Source: Nocardioides litoris (GTDB lineage Bacteria > Actinomycetota > Actinomycetes > Propionibacteriales > Nocardioidaceae). From it: 64,000 nucleotides of DNA. Positions within the stretch are counted from its first letter, which is position 1. Each line of letters opens with the position of its first letter. Below, piece after piece: positions 9,855-18,341 of this stretch. The stretch covers positions 124,001 through 188,000 of the forward strand of contig NZ_VDMR01000009.1 of assembly GCF_006346315.1 (NCBI RefSeq), given 5' to 3'. A model generated the notes under the pieces. The model saw only the letters and a list, made by a program, of their open reading frames with translations. It did not search any database and was not told the DNA's origin. A program made the translations under genes and the position numbers.

Positions 9855-12841
9855 GCCGCCCCGGCACCGGCAAGGGCCAGCTGCTCCGGCTCGGGTTCCT
9901 CGACACCGACCGCGCCCGCGGCCACCTGACCGCCCTCGAGGACGCTGCCGAGCCCCTCGTGGCGCTCCTGGGCCGCACCGCCGACCCCGACGAGGCGCTG
10001 GCCTGCCTGGTGCGGCTCACCGAGGCCGCGGAGGTGGGGGAGGGGCCGGAGGAGAAGGCGGCGCTGCTCTCCGCGCTGGTCGACGACGAGGGCACCGCGA
10101 TGCGGCTGCTGTGCGTGCTCGGCGCCAGCGACGCCCTGGCCCACCACCTGGTCCGCCACCCCGGCCACTGGCGCGAGCTCACCGACCCCACGCTCGGCTC
10201 GACCCGGCCCGCGGCGTACGCCGTGCGGGCGGGGCTGCTCGAGGCCGTCGGCGCCGATCCCGCCGCCGACACCCCGGTCGCGACCCGGCCCGACGCGGAG
10301 GCCGTCGACGCGCTGCGGGTCGAGTACCGCCGGGTCCTGCTGCGCCTCGCCGCGCGCGACCTGGCCCACGGCCTCGGGGTCGACGACACCGCCGCCGAGC
10401 TGGCCGACCTCGCCGCCGGCACCCTCGACGCCGCGCTCGCCGTCGCCCGCCAGCGGGTCGGCGACGACGCCGCCTCGGTGCGCCTCGCGGTCGTCGCGAT
10501 GGGCAAGTGCGGCGGCCACGAGCTCAACTACGTCTCCGACGTCGACGTGATCTTCTGCCACGAGCCCGTCGAGGGCGCCGCCGAGGGCACGGCGCTGCGG
10601 GCCGCGACCAGGCTGGCCGGCCAGCTCATGCAGGTCTGCTCCGACCACACCGCCGAGGGCACCATCTGGCCCGTCGACGCCAACCTGCGTCCCGAGGGCC
10701 GCAACGGGCCGCTCACCCGCACGCTGGCCAGCCACCAGGGCTACTACGAGCGCTGGGCGTCGCCGTGGGAGTTCCAGGCTCTCCTCAAGGCCCGCGCCGT
10801 GGCCGGCGACCTCGAGCTGGGCCGCCGGTTCACCGCCCTGGTGGAGCCGATGGTGTGGACCGTCGCCGACCGCGACGGGTTCGTGGCCGAGGTGCAGGCG
10901 ATGCGCCGCCGCGTGGTCGACCACATCCCGGCCAAGGAGGCCGAGCGGCAGCTCAAGCTCGGCTCCGGCGGGCTGCGCGACGTCGAGTTCGCCGTGCAGC
11001 TGCTGCAGCTGGTCCACGGCCGCGCCGACGAGGGCATCCGCGCCTCCACCACGCTGAGCGCGCTCGCCGCCCTCACCGAGCTCGGGTACGTCGGCCGGGA
11101 GGACGGCGACGCGCTGCACGAGGCCTACGCCTTCCTGCGCACCCTCGAGCACCGCATCCAGCTGCACCGCCTGCACCGCACGCACGTCGTGCCCGACGAC
11201 CCGGCCGCGCTGCGCCGCCTCGGGCGCAGCCTGGGCTTCACCAAGGAGCCCGAGGAGACCCTGGCCAAGGTCTGGGAGCACCACCGCCGCGAGGTGCGGC
11301 GCCTGCACGAGAAGCTCTTCTACCGGCCCCTGCTCACCGCGGTCGCCCGCGTCCACAGCGGCGAGGTGCGGCTGTCCTCCGAGGCCGCCGGCAAGCGCCT
11401 GGCCGCGCTCGGCTACGCCGACCCGCAGGCCGCGCTGCGCAACCTCGAGGCCCTGACCGCCGGCGTCTCCCGGCGGGCCCTGCTGCAGCGCGCGCTGCTG
11501 CCGGCGATGCTGGCCTGGTTCGCCGAGGGCGCCGACCCCGACGCCGGCCTGTTCGGCTTCCGCCGGCTCAGCGAGGCCCTCGGCGCCTCGCCGTGGTACC
11601 TCGCGACCCTGCGCGACGAGGGCGAGGTCGCCGAGCGGCTGGCCCACCTGCTCTCCACCTCCCGCTACGTCACCGGCCTGCTCGAGCGAGAGCCGCAGGG
11701 TGTGCGGATGCTGGCCGACGACCTCGCGCCCCAGACCGCCGAGGCGATGCTGGAGGAGATGCGGGCCACGGCCGGCCGCCAGGACGACGTCGACAAGGCG
11801 GTCCGCGCCGCCCGCGCCGTACGCCGGCGCGAGCTGCTGCGGGTCGCCTCGGCCGACGTGCTCGGGCTGGTCGACGTGGCCCAGGTGGGTGCCGCGCTGA
11901 GCCGTACCACCGACGCGACCCTCGAGGCGACGCTGGAGGCGGCCGGCCGCTCGGTGCGGGCCCAGCGCGGCCTCGACGAAGCGCCGACCCGGATGGCCGT
12001 GGTCGCCATGGGCCGCTACGGCGGGTTCGAGCTGTCCTACGGCAGCGACGCCGACGTGCTGTTCGTGCACGTCCCGGTCGAGGGCGCCGACCCGCAGGCG
12101 GCGTCGTCGTACGCCACCGCGGTGGCCAACGAGCTGCGCCGCCAGCTGGCCCTGCCCGGCAGCGACCCGGCCCTCACCGTCGACGCCGACCTGCGCCCCG
12201 AGGGCCGCCAAGGTGCGCTCATGCGCACCCTCGACTCCTACGCCGCCTACTACGCGCGCTGGTCGCACGTGTGGGAGGCGCAGGCGCTGCTGCGGGCCGA
12301 CGCCGTGGTGGGCGACCTGGGCGTGCGGCAGGACTTCCACGCGCTGGTCGACCCGCTGCGCTACCCCGAGGCCGGCCTGTCCGACGACGACGTGCTCGAG
12401 GTGCGCCGGATCAAGGCCCGCGTCGACCAGGAGCGGTTGCCCCGGGGGGCCGACCCGGCCACCCACCTCAAGCTCGGGCGCGGGGGACTGGCCGACATCG
12501 AGTGGACGGTGCAGCTGCTCCAGATGCGCCACGCCGGTGAGGTCGCCGCGCTGCGCACGCCCCGCACCCTCACCGCGCTCGAGGCGGCCCGCGACGCCGA
12601 GCTCCTCGACCCCGCCGACGCCGACCTGCTCGCCCACGCCTGGCGCACCGTCAGCCGCACCCGCAACGCCGTCACCCTGGCCCGGGCCAAGTCGAGCGAC
12701 GAGCTGCCCCGTGACACCCGCGAGCGGGCGGCCGTGGCCAGCATCCTCGGCTACCCCCCGGGCAGCACCGACGAGATGGTCAACGACCACCTCCGCGTCA
12801 TGCGACAGGCCCACGGGGTGGTCGATCGCGTCTTCTGGTGA
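9851..12841 (+). CDS. glnE: Bifunctional glutamine synthetase adenylyltransferase/deadenylase
   Basis: GlnE adds and removes AMP on a tyrosine of GlnA1, tuning nitrogen assimilation. The 996-residue length is normal for actinobacteria. Two nucleotidyltransferase cores are visible: the removase near residues 217-235 (MGKCGGHELNYVSDVDVIF) and the transferase near 720-738 (MGRYGGFELSYGSDADVLF). Each is followed by a helical GlnD-linker region containing DLRPEGR or NLRPEGR. ATG 9851 overlaps the amidotransferase stop, so translation is coupled. The substrate, glnA1 with a visible target Tyr, is in this window but about 30 kb away. A strong hairpin follows at 12881-12924. Confidence 0.97.
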   Translation: MSRPGTGKGQLLRLGFLDTDRARGHLTALEDAAEPLVALLGRTADPDEALACLVRLTEAAEVGEGPEEKAALLSALVDDEGTAMRLLCVLGASDALAHHLVRHPGHWRELTDPTLGSTRPAAYAVRAGLLEAVGADPAADTPVATRPDAEAVDALRVEYRRVLLRLAARDLAHGLGVDDTAAELADLAAGTLDAALAVARQRVGDDAASVRLAVVAMGKCGGHELNYVSDVDVIFCHEPVEGAAEGTALRAATRLAGQLMQVCSDHTAEGTIWPVDANLRPEGRNGPLTRTLASHQGYYERWASPWEFQALLKARAVAGDLELGRRFTALVEPMVWTVADRDGFVAEVQAMRRRVVDHIPAKEAERQLKLGSGGLRDVEFAVQLLQLVHGRADEGIRASTTLSALAALTELGYVGREDGDALHEAYAFLRTLEHRIQLHRLHRTHVVPDDPAALRRLGRSLGFTKEPEETLAKVWEHHRREVRRLHEKLFYRPLLTAVARVHSGEVRLSSEAAGKRLAALGYADPQAALRNLEALTAGVSRRALLQRALLPAMLAWFAEGADPDAGLFGFRRLSEALGASPWYLATLRDEGEVAERLAHLLSTSRYVTGLLEREPQGVRMLADDLAPQTAEAMLEEMRATAGRQDDVDKAVRAARAVRRRELLRVASADVLGLVDVAQVGAALSRTTDATLEATLEAAGRSVRAQRGLDEAPTRMAVVAMGRYGGFELSYGSDADVLFVHVPVEGADPQAASSYATAVANELRRQLALPGSDPALTVDADLRPEGRQGALMRTLDSYAAYYARWSHVWEAQALLRADAVVGDLGVRQDFHALVDPLRYPEAGLSDDDVLEVRRIKARVDQERLPRGADPATHLKLGRGGLADIEWTVQLLQMRHAGEVAALRTPRTLTALEAARDAELLDPADADLLAHAWRTVSRTRNAVTLARAKSSDELPRDTRERAAVASILGYPPGSTDEMVNDHLRVMRQAHGVVDRVFW

Positions 12842-12880
12842 CGCCTTTCCCGGGACGAACATCCTGTGGAAGAATCCGTC

Positions 12881-12924
12881 ACGACGGGTCGCGGCCGAAC
12901 CCCCCAGAGGCCGCGGCCCGTCGT
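12881..12924 (+). terminator. Strong hairpin terminator after glnE
   Basis: A 16-base arm ACGACGGGTCGCGGCC at 12881-12896 pairs with 12909-12924 with one G-U pair, around a 12-base loop. It starts 40 bases after the glnE stop and has no T tract, as is usual in high-GC actinobacteria. Confidence 0.85.
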
Positions 12925-13078
12925 CATGCCCCGACGTCCGCCGCGCCGGCCCCTACCCAGCGCGGACGGGCTCCAGCGGTCGGTCCGGACACCTTGCGGG
13001 TTCCTTGAGCCGACGCACGCCCCACCCTGATGCGGGGGGCTCAGGATGGTCGACGTACACCGAGGGGAGGGGTCGCCA

Positions 13079-13453
13079 GTGACGGTGTTCGACGCAGGGA
13101 CGCTGCACCGGCTCGCCGACGACGCGGCGGGCCGCGGCTTCGTGCTCGAGCACGCGGCGACGTACCGACGGCTGCTGCCGCGGCGCGTCGCGCGCGTCCT
13201 GGCGACCGTCCTCGCCCCCGAGGAGGACACCGACCCGTGGGGCGACTGCCTCGACGCGGTGCTCAGCCTCAAGGTGTCCTCGACGATGACCGGCGCGCAC
13301 GAGCTCGCCGACCTCGCCTCCGGGGTCGAGGCCGACCTGCGGGTCAGCGACCTGCCCGGGGCCCGGTCGCAGGCGCTGCTGCTGCCCGCGGCCGCCACCC
13401 GTGCCGGCGAGGCCATCGACGCCTACCTCGCGCGGGCCCGGCTCAGCGCCTGA
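13079..13453 (+). CDS. Hpt-like helical protein lacking the phospho-acceptor histidine
   Basis: The product has 124 residues. The segment AVLSLKVSSTMTGAHELADL (60-79) matches the core of histidine phosphotransfer domains (AHxLKGSSxxxGAxxLAxL), but the phosphorylated His is a Leu (L62). GTG 13079 was chosen because GAGGGGAGG lies eight bases upstream; ATG 13046 would add 11 residues. It converges on an OmpR-type regulator gene that has no kinase partner nearby. A Hpt-like adaptor that binds but does not transfer phosphate is possible. This is inference from one motif. Confidence 0.65.
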   Translation: MTVFDAGTLHRLADDAAGRGFVLEHAATYRRLLPRRVARVLATVLAPEEDTDPWGDCLDAVLSLKVSSTMTGAHELADLASGVEADLRVSDLPGARSQALLLPAAATRAGEAIDAYLARARLSA

Positions 13454-13495
13454 CGCCGGCCGGCCACGTCCCGGGGGAACGAGGGACCACGACGC

Positions 13496-14257
13496 TCAGG
13501 CGTCGAGCGCCTCCATGCGGTAGCCGACACCGCGCACGGTGCGGATGAAGCCGGCCGTGGTGGGTGCCTCGCCGAGCTTGCGGCGCAGGTTGCCGATGTG
13601 GACCTCGACCAGGTGGGTGTCGGTGGCCCAGTCGGTGCCCCAGACCGAGCGCAGCAGCGCCTCGCGGGTCCACACCCGCGCCGGGGTGCGCATCAGCTCG
13701 GTCAGCAGGTCGAACTCGGTCCGGGTCAGCGCCAGCTCGTCGCCTCCGCGGAAGGCCCGGCGGCCGTCGACGTCGACCCGCAGCGGACCGTGCTCGAGCA
13801 CCTCGTGGTCGGGCACGGCGGAGGCGGGGGCCGGGGCGCCGCCGGCCGCGGCGGACCCGGCGGTGTCGTACCCGCGGCGGGGGCGGCGGAACATCGCGTT
13901 GACCCGCGCCTTGAGCTCGCGGACGCTGAACGGCTTGGACAGGAAGTCGTCGGCGCCGGTCTCGAGGCCGAGCAGCCGGTCGATCTCGTCGTCGCGGGCG
14001 GTGATCATCACGACGTAGGCGTCGGTGAGCTCGCGGATGCGGCGGCAGGTCTCGATGCCGTCGATGCCGGGCAGCCCGAGGTCGAGGGTGACCAGGTCGG
14101 GGTCGAAGGTGCGGACCAGCTCGACCCCGTCGAGCCCGCTCTCGGCCGCGCGGACCTCGAAGCCCTGCGTCGTGAGCGTGAACTCGATCAAGGAGCGGAT
14201 GTCCTCGTCGTCCTCCACCACGACCGCACGCCGTTCCCCATGGGTCGCCTGTGACAC
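13496..14257 (-). CDS. Orphan OmpR-type response regulator
   Basis: The product has 253 residues. The receiver domain has EDD near 15-17, D59 (VTLDLGLPG) and K108 (SKPFSV). An unusually long Ala/Gly/Pro-rich linker (about 125-155) leads to a winged-helix domain ending EVHIGNLRRKLG and RTVRGVGYRM. GTG 14257 was chosen over further upstream starts because CAGACT (14265-14270) lies seven bases before it and the residues before it are not family-like. No histidine kinase gene is adjacent; the convergent neighbour encodes a Hpt-like protein. Confidence 0.92.
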   Translation of the reverse strand: MSQATHGERRAVVVEDDEDIRSLIEFTLTTQGFEVRAAESGLDGVELVRTFDPDLVTLDLGLPGIDGIETCRRIRELTDAYVVMITARDDEIDRLLGLETGADDFLSKPFSVRELKARVNAMFRRPRRGYDTAGSAAAGGAPAPASAVPDHEVLEHGPLRVDVDGRRAFRGGDELALTRTEFDLLTELMRTPARVWTREALLRSVWGTDWATDTHLVEVHIGNLRRKLGEAPTTAGFIRTVRGVGYRMEALDA

Positions 14258-14314
14258 GAGGGGCAGTCTGCCAGACCACCCCACCGGGCCACGGCGACCC
14301 GCGGGGGTGGTGCG

Positions 14315-15691
14315 TCAGCGCCCGGCGGGCACTCCGGCGGGGACCTCGGTGGGTACCGGGACCGGGGCGTCCTGGAGGCCGAGGTGCTCGCGCAGCGTGG
14401 TGCCGGTGTACCGCTCGCGGAACAGGCCGCGCCGGCGCAGCTCGGGCACCACGAGGTCGACGAAGTCGTTGAAGGTGCCCGGCGACTGGGCGCACGAGAG
14501 CATCCAGCCGTCGGCCTCGCCGTTGCGGAAGCCGTCCTCGATCTGGTCGGCCACGTCGCTGGCGGTGCCGACCAGCTGGGGCAGCATCACGCCCTGGGCG
14601 TAGAGCTTGCCGACGTCGCGCAGGGTGAGGCTGTCGCGGTCGGAGAGCCGCTTGGCCAGGTTGAACAAGCCCTGGCTGCCCCCCACCTGCACCTGGTCGA
14701 CGGGCGCGTCGAGGTCGTAGGCGCTGAAGTCGTGGTCGGTGTGCACCGACAGCGTCATCAGCCCGGAGACCGGGTCGGCGAGCTCGTTGTGGAACGCCTG
14801 CTTCTCGCGGGCGATCGACTCGGTCTCGGCGACGAAGGGCACGAAGGCCGGGAGGATTTTGACGTGGTCGGGGTTGCGGCCGTGGTCGCTGGCGCGGCTC
14901 TTGACGTCGTCGTAGTAGGCGCGGCGGCCCTCGGGCGTCGGGTCGATCTCGAAGACCGCCTCGGCCCAGCGGGCGGCGAAGTCCTTGCCCTTGCCCGAGG
15001 AACCGGCCTGGATGAAGACCGGTCGGCCCTGGGGCGAGCGCGGCGTGGGGAGCGGGCCGCGAGTCTTGTAGAACAGGCCGTCGTGGTCGGCCGCGTGCAC
15101 CTTGGCGGGGTCGGCGAAGGTGCCGGCGGCCTGGTCGAGCACCAGCGCGTCGGCGTCCCAGCTGTCCCAGAGCTTCACCGCCGCCTCGACGAACTCCTGG
15201 GCACGGTCGTAGCGCAGGTCGTGGTCGAGGGCCTGCTCGAGCCCGAAGTTGCGGGCCTCCGAGCTGCTGAGCGAGGTGACGATGTTCCACGCGACCCGGC
15301 CCTTGCTGAGGTGGTCGAGCGTGCTGAAGATGCGCGCCAGCTCGAAGGGGTGGAAGTACGTCGTGGACTTGGTGATGGCCACGCCGAGGTGCTGGGTGAC
15401 CGCGGCGATGCTGGACGCGACCAGACTCGGGTCGAGCGTGGCGCTGGCCTGGGTGCCGCGGCGCAGCGCCTCTGCGGGCCCGCCGCCGTAGTTGGTCGGC
15501 ACCGCCAGCAGGTCGGCGAAGAAGACGAAGTCGAAGGTGCCGCGCTCGAGGATGCGACCGATCCGGTGGTAGTACTCCGGCGTCAGGAAGGCGCCGGGGT
15601 CGGACGCCGGGTGCCGCCAGGCGGCGTGGGAGTGGGTGACCTGGCTGGCGATCATGAAGCCGCCCAGGTGGAGCTGGCGCTGCTGGGGCAT
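14315..15691 (-). CDS. LLM-class flavin-dependent monooxygenase (NtaA/SnaA/DszA type)
   Basis: The 458-residue product belongs to the bacterial luciferase-like superfamily, the branch of nitrilotriacetate and dibenzothiophene sulfone monooxygenases. Hallmarks are the start QLHLGGFMIASQVTHSHAAW, FDFVFFADLLAV, the LDHLSKGRVAWNIVTSLS segment, and QAGSSGKGKDFAARWAEAVF. Such enzymes use FMNH2 from a separate reductase, and none is encoded next to it. ATG 15691 follows a GAGG site. A palindrome at 15705-15732 in an AT-rich patch just upstream is a likely operator. The substrate, perhaps an organosulfur or aminopolycarboxylate compound, cannot be fixed. Confidence 0.9.
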   Translation of the reverse strand: MPQQRQLHLGGFMIASQVTHSHAAWRHPASDPGAFLTPEYYHRIGRILERGTFDFVFFADLLAVPTNYGGGPAEALRRGTQASATLDPSLVASSIAAVTQHLGVAITKSTTYFHPFELARIFSTLDHLSKGRVAWNIVTSLSSSEARNFGLEQALDHDLRYDRAQEFVEAAVKLWDSWDADALVLDQAAGTFADPAKVHAADHDGLFYKTRGPLPTPRSPQGRPVFIQAGSSGKGKDFAARWAEAVFEIDPTPEGRRAYYDDVKSRASDHGRNPDHVKILPAFVPFVAETESIAREKQAFHNELADPVSGLMTLSVHTDHDFSAYDLDAPVDQVQVGGSQGLFNLAKRLSDRDSLTLRDVGKLYAQGVMLPQLVGTASDVADQIEDGFRNGEADGWMLSCAQSPGTFNDFVDLVVPELRRRGLFRERYTGTTLREHLGLQDAPVPVPTEVPAGVPAGR

Positions 15692-15704
15692 CGTGGGACC
15701 TCGG

Positions 15705-15732
15705 TGTGTTGACAACAAAGACGATCAACACA
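15705..15732. promoter_or_regulatory. Palindromic operator candidate before the monooxygenase gene
   Basis: TGTGTTGA (15705-15712) and TCAACACA (15725-15732) form perfect 8-base arms around 12 bases. The element lies 13 bases upstream of the monooxygenase start, in a local AT-rich patch unlike its surroundings. The regulator is unknown. Confidence 0.55.
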
Positions 15733-15753
15733 GTACAGATTATCCCGACGTGG

Positions 15754-16491
15754 TCACCACGGGATCTCGCCGGCGTCCTCGACGTACGTCCCGGTCGGGC
15801 CGTCGTCGGGCAGGGTGGCCAGCCGCAGGAAGACCGCGGCCCCCTGCTCGGGCGTGCGGTGGCCGCGGTGCCCGTTGAGGTCGGTGGCCACGAAACCGGG
15901 GCACCCGGCGTTGACCAGCACGCCGGTGCCGGCCAGCTCCTTGGCGTACTGCACGGTGACGGCGTTGAGGAACGTCTTGGACGGCGAGTACGCCGCCGAG
16001 AGCGGCCCGGTGTCGCCGCCGGGGGTCGACTGGCGGGTCAGGGAGCCCACGCCGCTGGAGACGTTGACGACGCGCGGCGACGGCGAGCGCCGCAGCAGGG
16101 GGAGCAGGGCGTTGGTCACCCGGATGACGCCGATGACGTTGGTCTCGACGACGGCGCGGACGTTGTCGGGGTCGACCTGCGTCGGGGCCTGCGGCATGGT
16201 GCCGGTGATGCCGGCGTTGTTGACGAGCACGTCGAGCCCACCCTCGCGCTCGAGCTGCTCGGCGGCCGCGTCGACGCTGGCCTGGTCGGTGACGTCGAGC
16301 GGGACCGCGAAGACGTCGTGCCCCTCGGCCTGCAGGCCGGCGACGGCGTCGGCGAGGCGTTGGGGGTCGCGGGCACCGACGCCGACCCGGAAGCCGAGGC
16401 GGGCCAGCCCGGCGGCGACCTCGCGGCCGATGCCCTTGTTGGCGCCCGTGACGAGGGCGGTGGGGGTGGGGTGCTGGGGTGTCGTGGTCAT
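15754..16491 (-). CDS. Short-chain dehydrogenase/reductase, carbonyl reductase-like
   Basis: The product has 245 residues. It shows the nucleotide-binding TGANKGIG motif, LDVLVNNAG, the catalytic Ser in NVSSGVGSL and the YSPSK active site. A TGANKGIG start is typical of NADPH-dependent carbonyl-reductase-like SDRs. ATG 16491 begins MTTTPQHPTPTALV; upstream codons read Met-Pro repeats from a GCATCG repeat and are not coding. It is divergent from a LysR gene 133 bases away and may be its target. The substrate is unknown. Confidence 0.9.
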   Translation of the reverse strand: MTTTPQHPTPTALVTGANKGIGREVAAGLARLGFRVGVGARDPQRLADAVAGLQAEGHDVFAVPLDVTDQASVDAAAEQLEREGGLDVLVNNAGITGTMPQAPTQVDPDNVRAVVETNVIGVIRVTNALLPLLRRSPSPRVVNVSSGVGSLTRQSTPGGDTGPLSAAYSPSKTFLNAVTVQYAKELAGTGVLVNAGCPGFVATDLNGHRGHRTPEQGAAVFLRLATLPDDGPTGTYVEDAGEIPW

Positions 16492-16624
16492 GCCTCGATG
16501 GTGTCCGCAGCCGCCGGCCCCGGGCCAACACCGATCCGTTGCGACCTGATACCCGTTCGGCATCGGCATCGGCATCGGCGCAGGTCAGCGGGCTGCGGCT
16601 GGGCCAGCGGCGTACCGTGGCGGG

Positions 16625-17440
16625 GTGGAGACGCGGGAGCTGCGCTACTTCGTGGCGGTCGCCGAGGAGGGGCACGTGGGCCGGGCGGCGCAGCGGCTGG
16701 GCATGACCCAGCCGCCGCTCTCGCGGGCCATCGCCCGGCTCGAGCGGCGGCTGGGCGCCGAGCTGCTCGTGCGCACCCCCCGGGGCGTCGAGCCGACCGA
16801 GGCGGGCGCCGTGCTGCTCGTCGAGGGCCGTGCGGCCCTGGCCGCCGTCGACGCGGCAGAGCGGCGCACCCGCCGCGCGGCCGGCTCGGGCACCGTGCGG
16901 CCCTCGGTCGTGCTCGCGGCCAAGGCCGGGGCCTCGGCCGAGCTGCTGGCCAAGCTCCTCGACGCGCACGCCGCCGAGCCGGACGCCCCCGAGGTCGACC
17001 TGCTGCTGTGCGCGCCGGGGGAGCAGGCCGACGCCCTGCGCGACGGCCGGGCCGACGTGGCCCTGCTGCACCTGCCCTTCGACGACACCGGCGGCCTCGA
17101 CCACGAGGAGGTCGGCCAGGAGGGCCAGGTGCTGGTCGCGCCGTCCGGGCACCCGGTCACCGCCCGCCGGTCGGTCGTGCTGGCCGACCTGGCCGACCTG
17201 GGCGTGCCGGTCTGGCCCGGGCCCGACCTCGACGTGCCCGACCCCGCGCGGCTGCTCCAGCTCGTCGGGCTCGGGCGGGCCGTCGCCGTGCTGCCGGAGT
17301 CGGTGCGGGGCGGGCTGCCCGGGGGCGTCGCCGCCGTGCCCGTCCTCGACGCCCCCACCGTGACCACGGTGGTGGCCTGGCCGCAGCACAGCCGCTCGGT
17401 CGGGGTCGCGGGCCTGGTGCGCGTCGCGACCCGGCTCTAG
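16625..17440 (+). CDS. LysR-family transcriptional regulator
   Basis: The product has 271 residues. The N-terminal winged HTH (METRELRYFVAVAEEGHVGR through LSRAIARLERRLGAELL) is followed by a ligand-binding domain with LPFDDTGGLDHEEVG and VGLGRAVAVLPE. GTG 16625 lies six bases after TACCGT at 16613-16618, suggesting a leaderless transcript. It diverges from the SDR gene, its probable target. The stop TAG shares the tetramer CTAG (17437-17440) with the stop of the convergent phosphatase gene. Confidence 0.93.
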   Translation: METRELRYFVAVAEEGHVGRAAQRLGMTQPPLSRAIARLERRLGAELLVRTPRGVEPTEAGAVLLVEGRAALAAVDAAERRTRRAAGSGTVRPSVVLAAKAGASAELLAKLLDAHAAEPDAPEVDLLLCAPGEQADALRDGRADVALLHLPFDDTGGLDHEEVGQEGQVLVAPSGHPVTARRSVVLADLADLGVPVWPGPDLDVPDPARLLQLVGLGRAVAVLPESVRGGLPGGVAAVPVLDAPTVTTVVAWPQHSRSVGVAGLVRVATRL

Positions 17441-18120
17441 GACGGCCGCGCGGCGCGGGCGACGAGCACCCGCGGCGGTGCGCCCGGGCGGTAGGCCCGG
17501 CCGGTGGGCGAGCCCACCCAGCCCCCGGCCTCGGTGAGCAGCAGCGAGCCGGGCGCGTGGTCCCACGGCTTGGTCTTGGGCCACACCGTCCAGCCGGCCT
17601 CGCCCTGCGCGAGCCGCGGGTAGTCGATGCCGCAGCAGGTCGCGGTGCCCCGCAGCCGGCGCGCCCGGCCGGGCCGGACCTGCAGCCGCACGCCGTCGCG
17701 CCAGGCCCCGGCGCCGCGCTCGGCGACGTACGCCGTGCGGTGCTGGGGCTGCCAGATCCAGCTGCGCACCACCTCGCCCGAGCGCAGCTCGGCCACCATC
17801 GTGGCGTGGTCGGGGGAGCCGGCGACGAACTGCCGGGTGCCGTCGACCGGGTCGACGGTGAAGGCGTGCGGGGCGTCGGCCCAGCCGCGCAGCAGCGAGG
17901 GGTCGGCCGAGGCGGCCTCCTCGCCCAGCACCACCGCGGACGGCCAGGCGCGGCGCAGCTCGGCGGCGATCAGCACCTCGGCCTCGCGGTCGGCCACCGT
18001 CACCAGGTCGTGGGGCCGGCCCTTGCTCTCCACCTCGCCCTCGGCCAGGGCGCCGAAGCGGGGCTCGACGACCTCGGCCGCCACCCGTCGGAGCAGCGCC
18101 AGCACCTCGTCGGTGTCCAC
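17437..18120 (-). CDS. Inositol monophosphatase-family phosphatase
   Basis: The product has 227 residues and the Mg-dependent IMPase/HisN fold. Metal-site motifs are LGEEAA, DPVDGTRQFVAG and WDHAPGSLLL. Family members act on inositol phosphates, histidinol phosphate or related sugar phosphates. No his genes are near, so the substrate is open. GTG 18120 was chosen because TAGGTT at 18128-18133 lies seven bases upstream. It is convergent with LysR and divergent from a proline-rich micro-ORF. Confidence 0.9.
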   Translation of the reverse strand: MDTDEVLALLRRVAAEVVEPRFGALAEGEVESKGRPHDLVTVADREAEVLIAAELRRAWPSAVVLGEEAASADPSLLRGWADAPHAFTVDPVDGTRQFVAGSPDHATMVAELRSGEVVRSWIWQPQHRTAYVAERGAGAWRDGVRLQVRPGRARRLRGTATCCGIDYPRLAQGEAGWTVWPKTKPWDHAPGSLLLTEAGGWVGSPTGRAYRPGAPPRVLVARAARPS

Positions 18121-18199
18121 GGCGACGAACCTAGGGCACCCGCCGGATGTCGCCCACGGGGGTGTCGAGGGAGCCCGCGCACCGCGCCACGGTGGAGGG

Positions 18200-18340
18200 A
18201 TGACCACCACCCCCGAGAGCCCCGAGAGCCCCGCGAGCCCCGAGACCCCCGAGCACCCCGACACGGTGCCGAGCCTCGACCCGGACCAGCCGATGGCGGA
18301 CCCGCAGACCCAGCCCGCCCCCGCGCCGGAGGGGGAGTGA
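18200..18340 (+). CDS. Proline/acid-rich microprotein
   Basis: This 46-residue product starts at ATG 18200, begins MTTTPESPESPASPETPE and is rich in Pro, Glu, Asp and Ser with almost no basic or hydrophobic residues. Its DNA contains a run of AGCCCCGAG-like 9-base repeats. It ends one base before the ATG of the next gene, so coupling is likely. A second micro-ORF with the same opening (MTTAP) and composition lies at 24557-24676. It is probably disordered; the function is unknown. Confidence 0.55.
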   Translation: MTTTPESPESPASPETPEHPDTVPSLDPDQPMADPQTQPAPAPEGE

Positions 18341-18341
18341 C

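Noticed and set aside
9101..12862. Very long minus-strand frame (over 1,200 codons) opposite glnE
   Set aside because: It is the mirror of glnE in GC-rich DNA, has no recognisable domain, and glnE on the plus strand has both nucleotidyltransferase motifs and normal length.
15709..15735. TTGACA followed by TACAGA as a plus-strand promoter
   Set aside because: Spacing and -10 are poor and the next plus-strand gene is nearly 900 bases away, so the palindrome is the better explanation for this patch.
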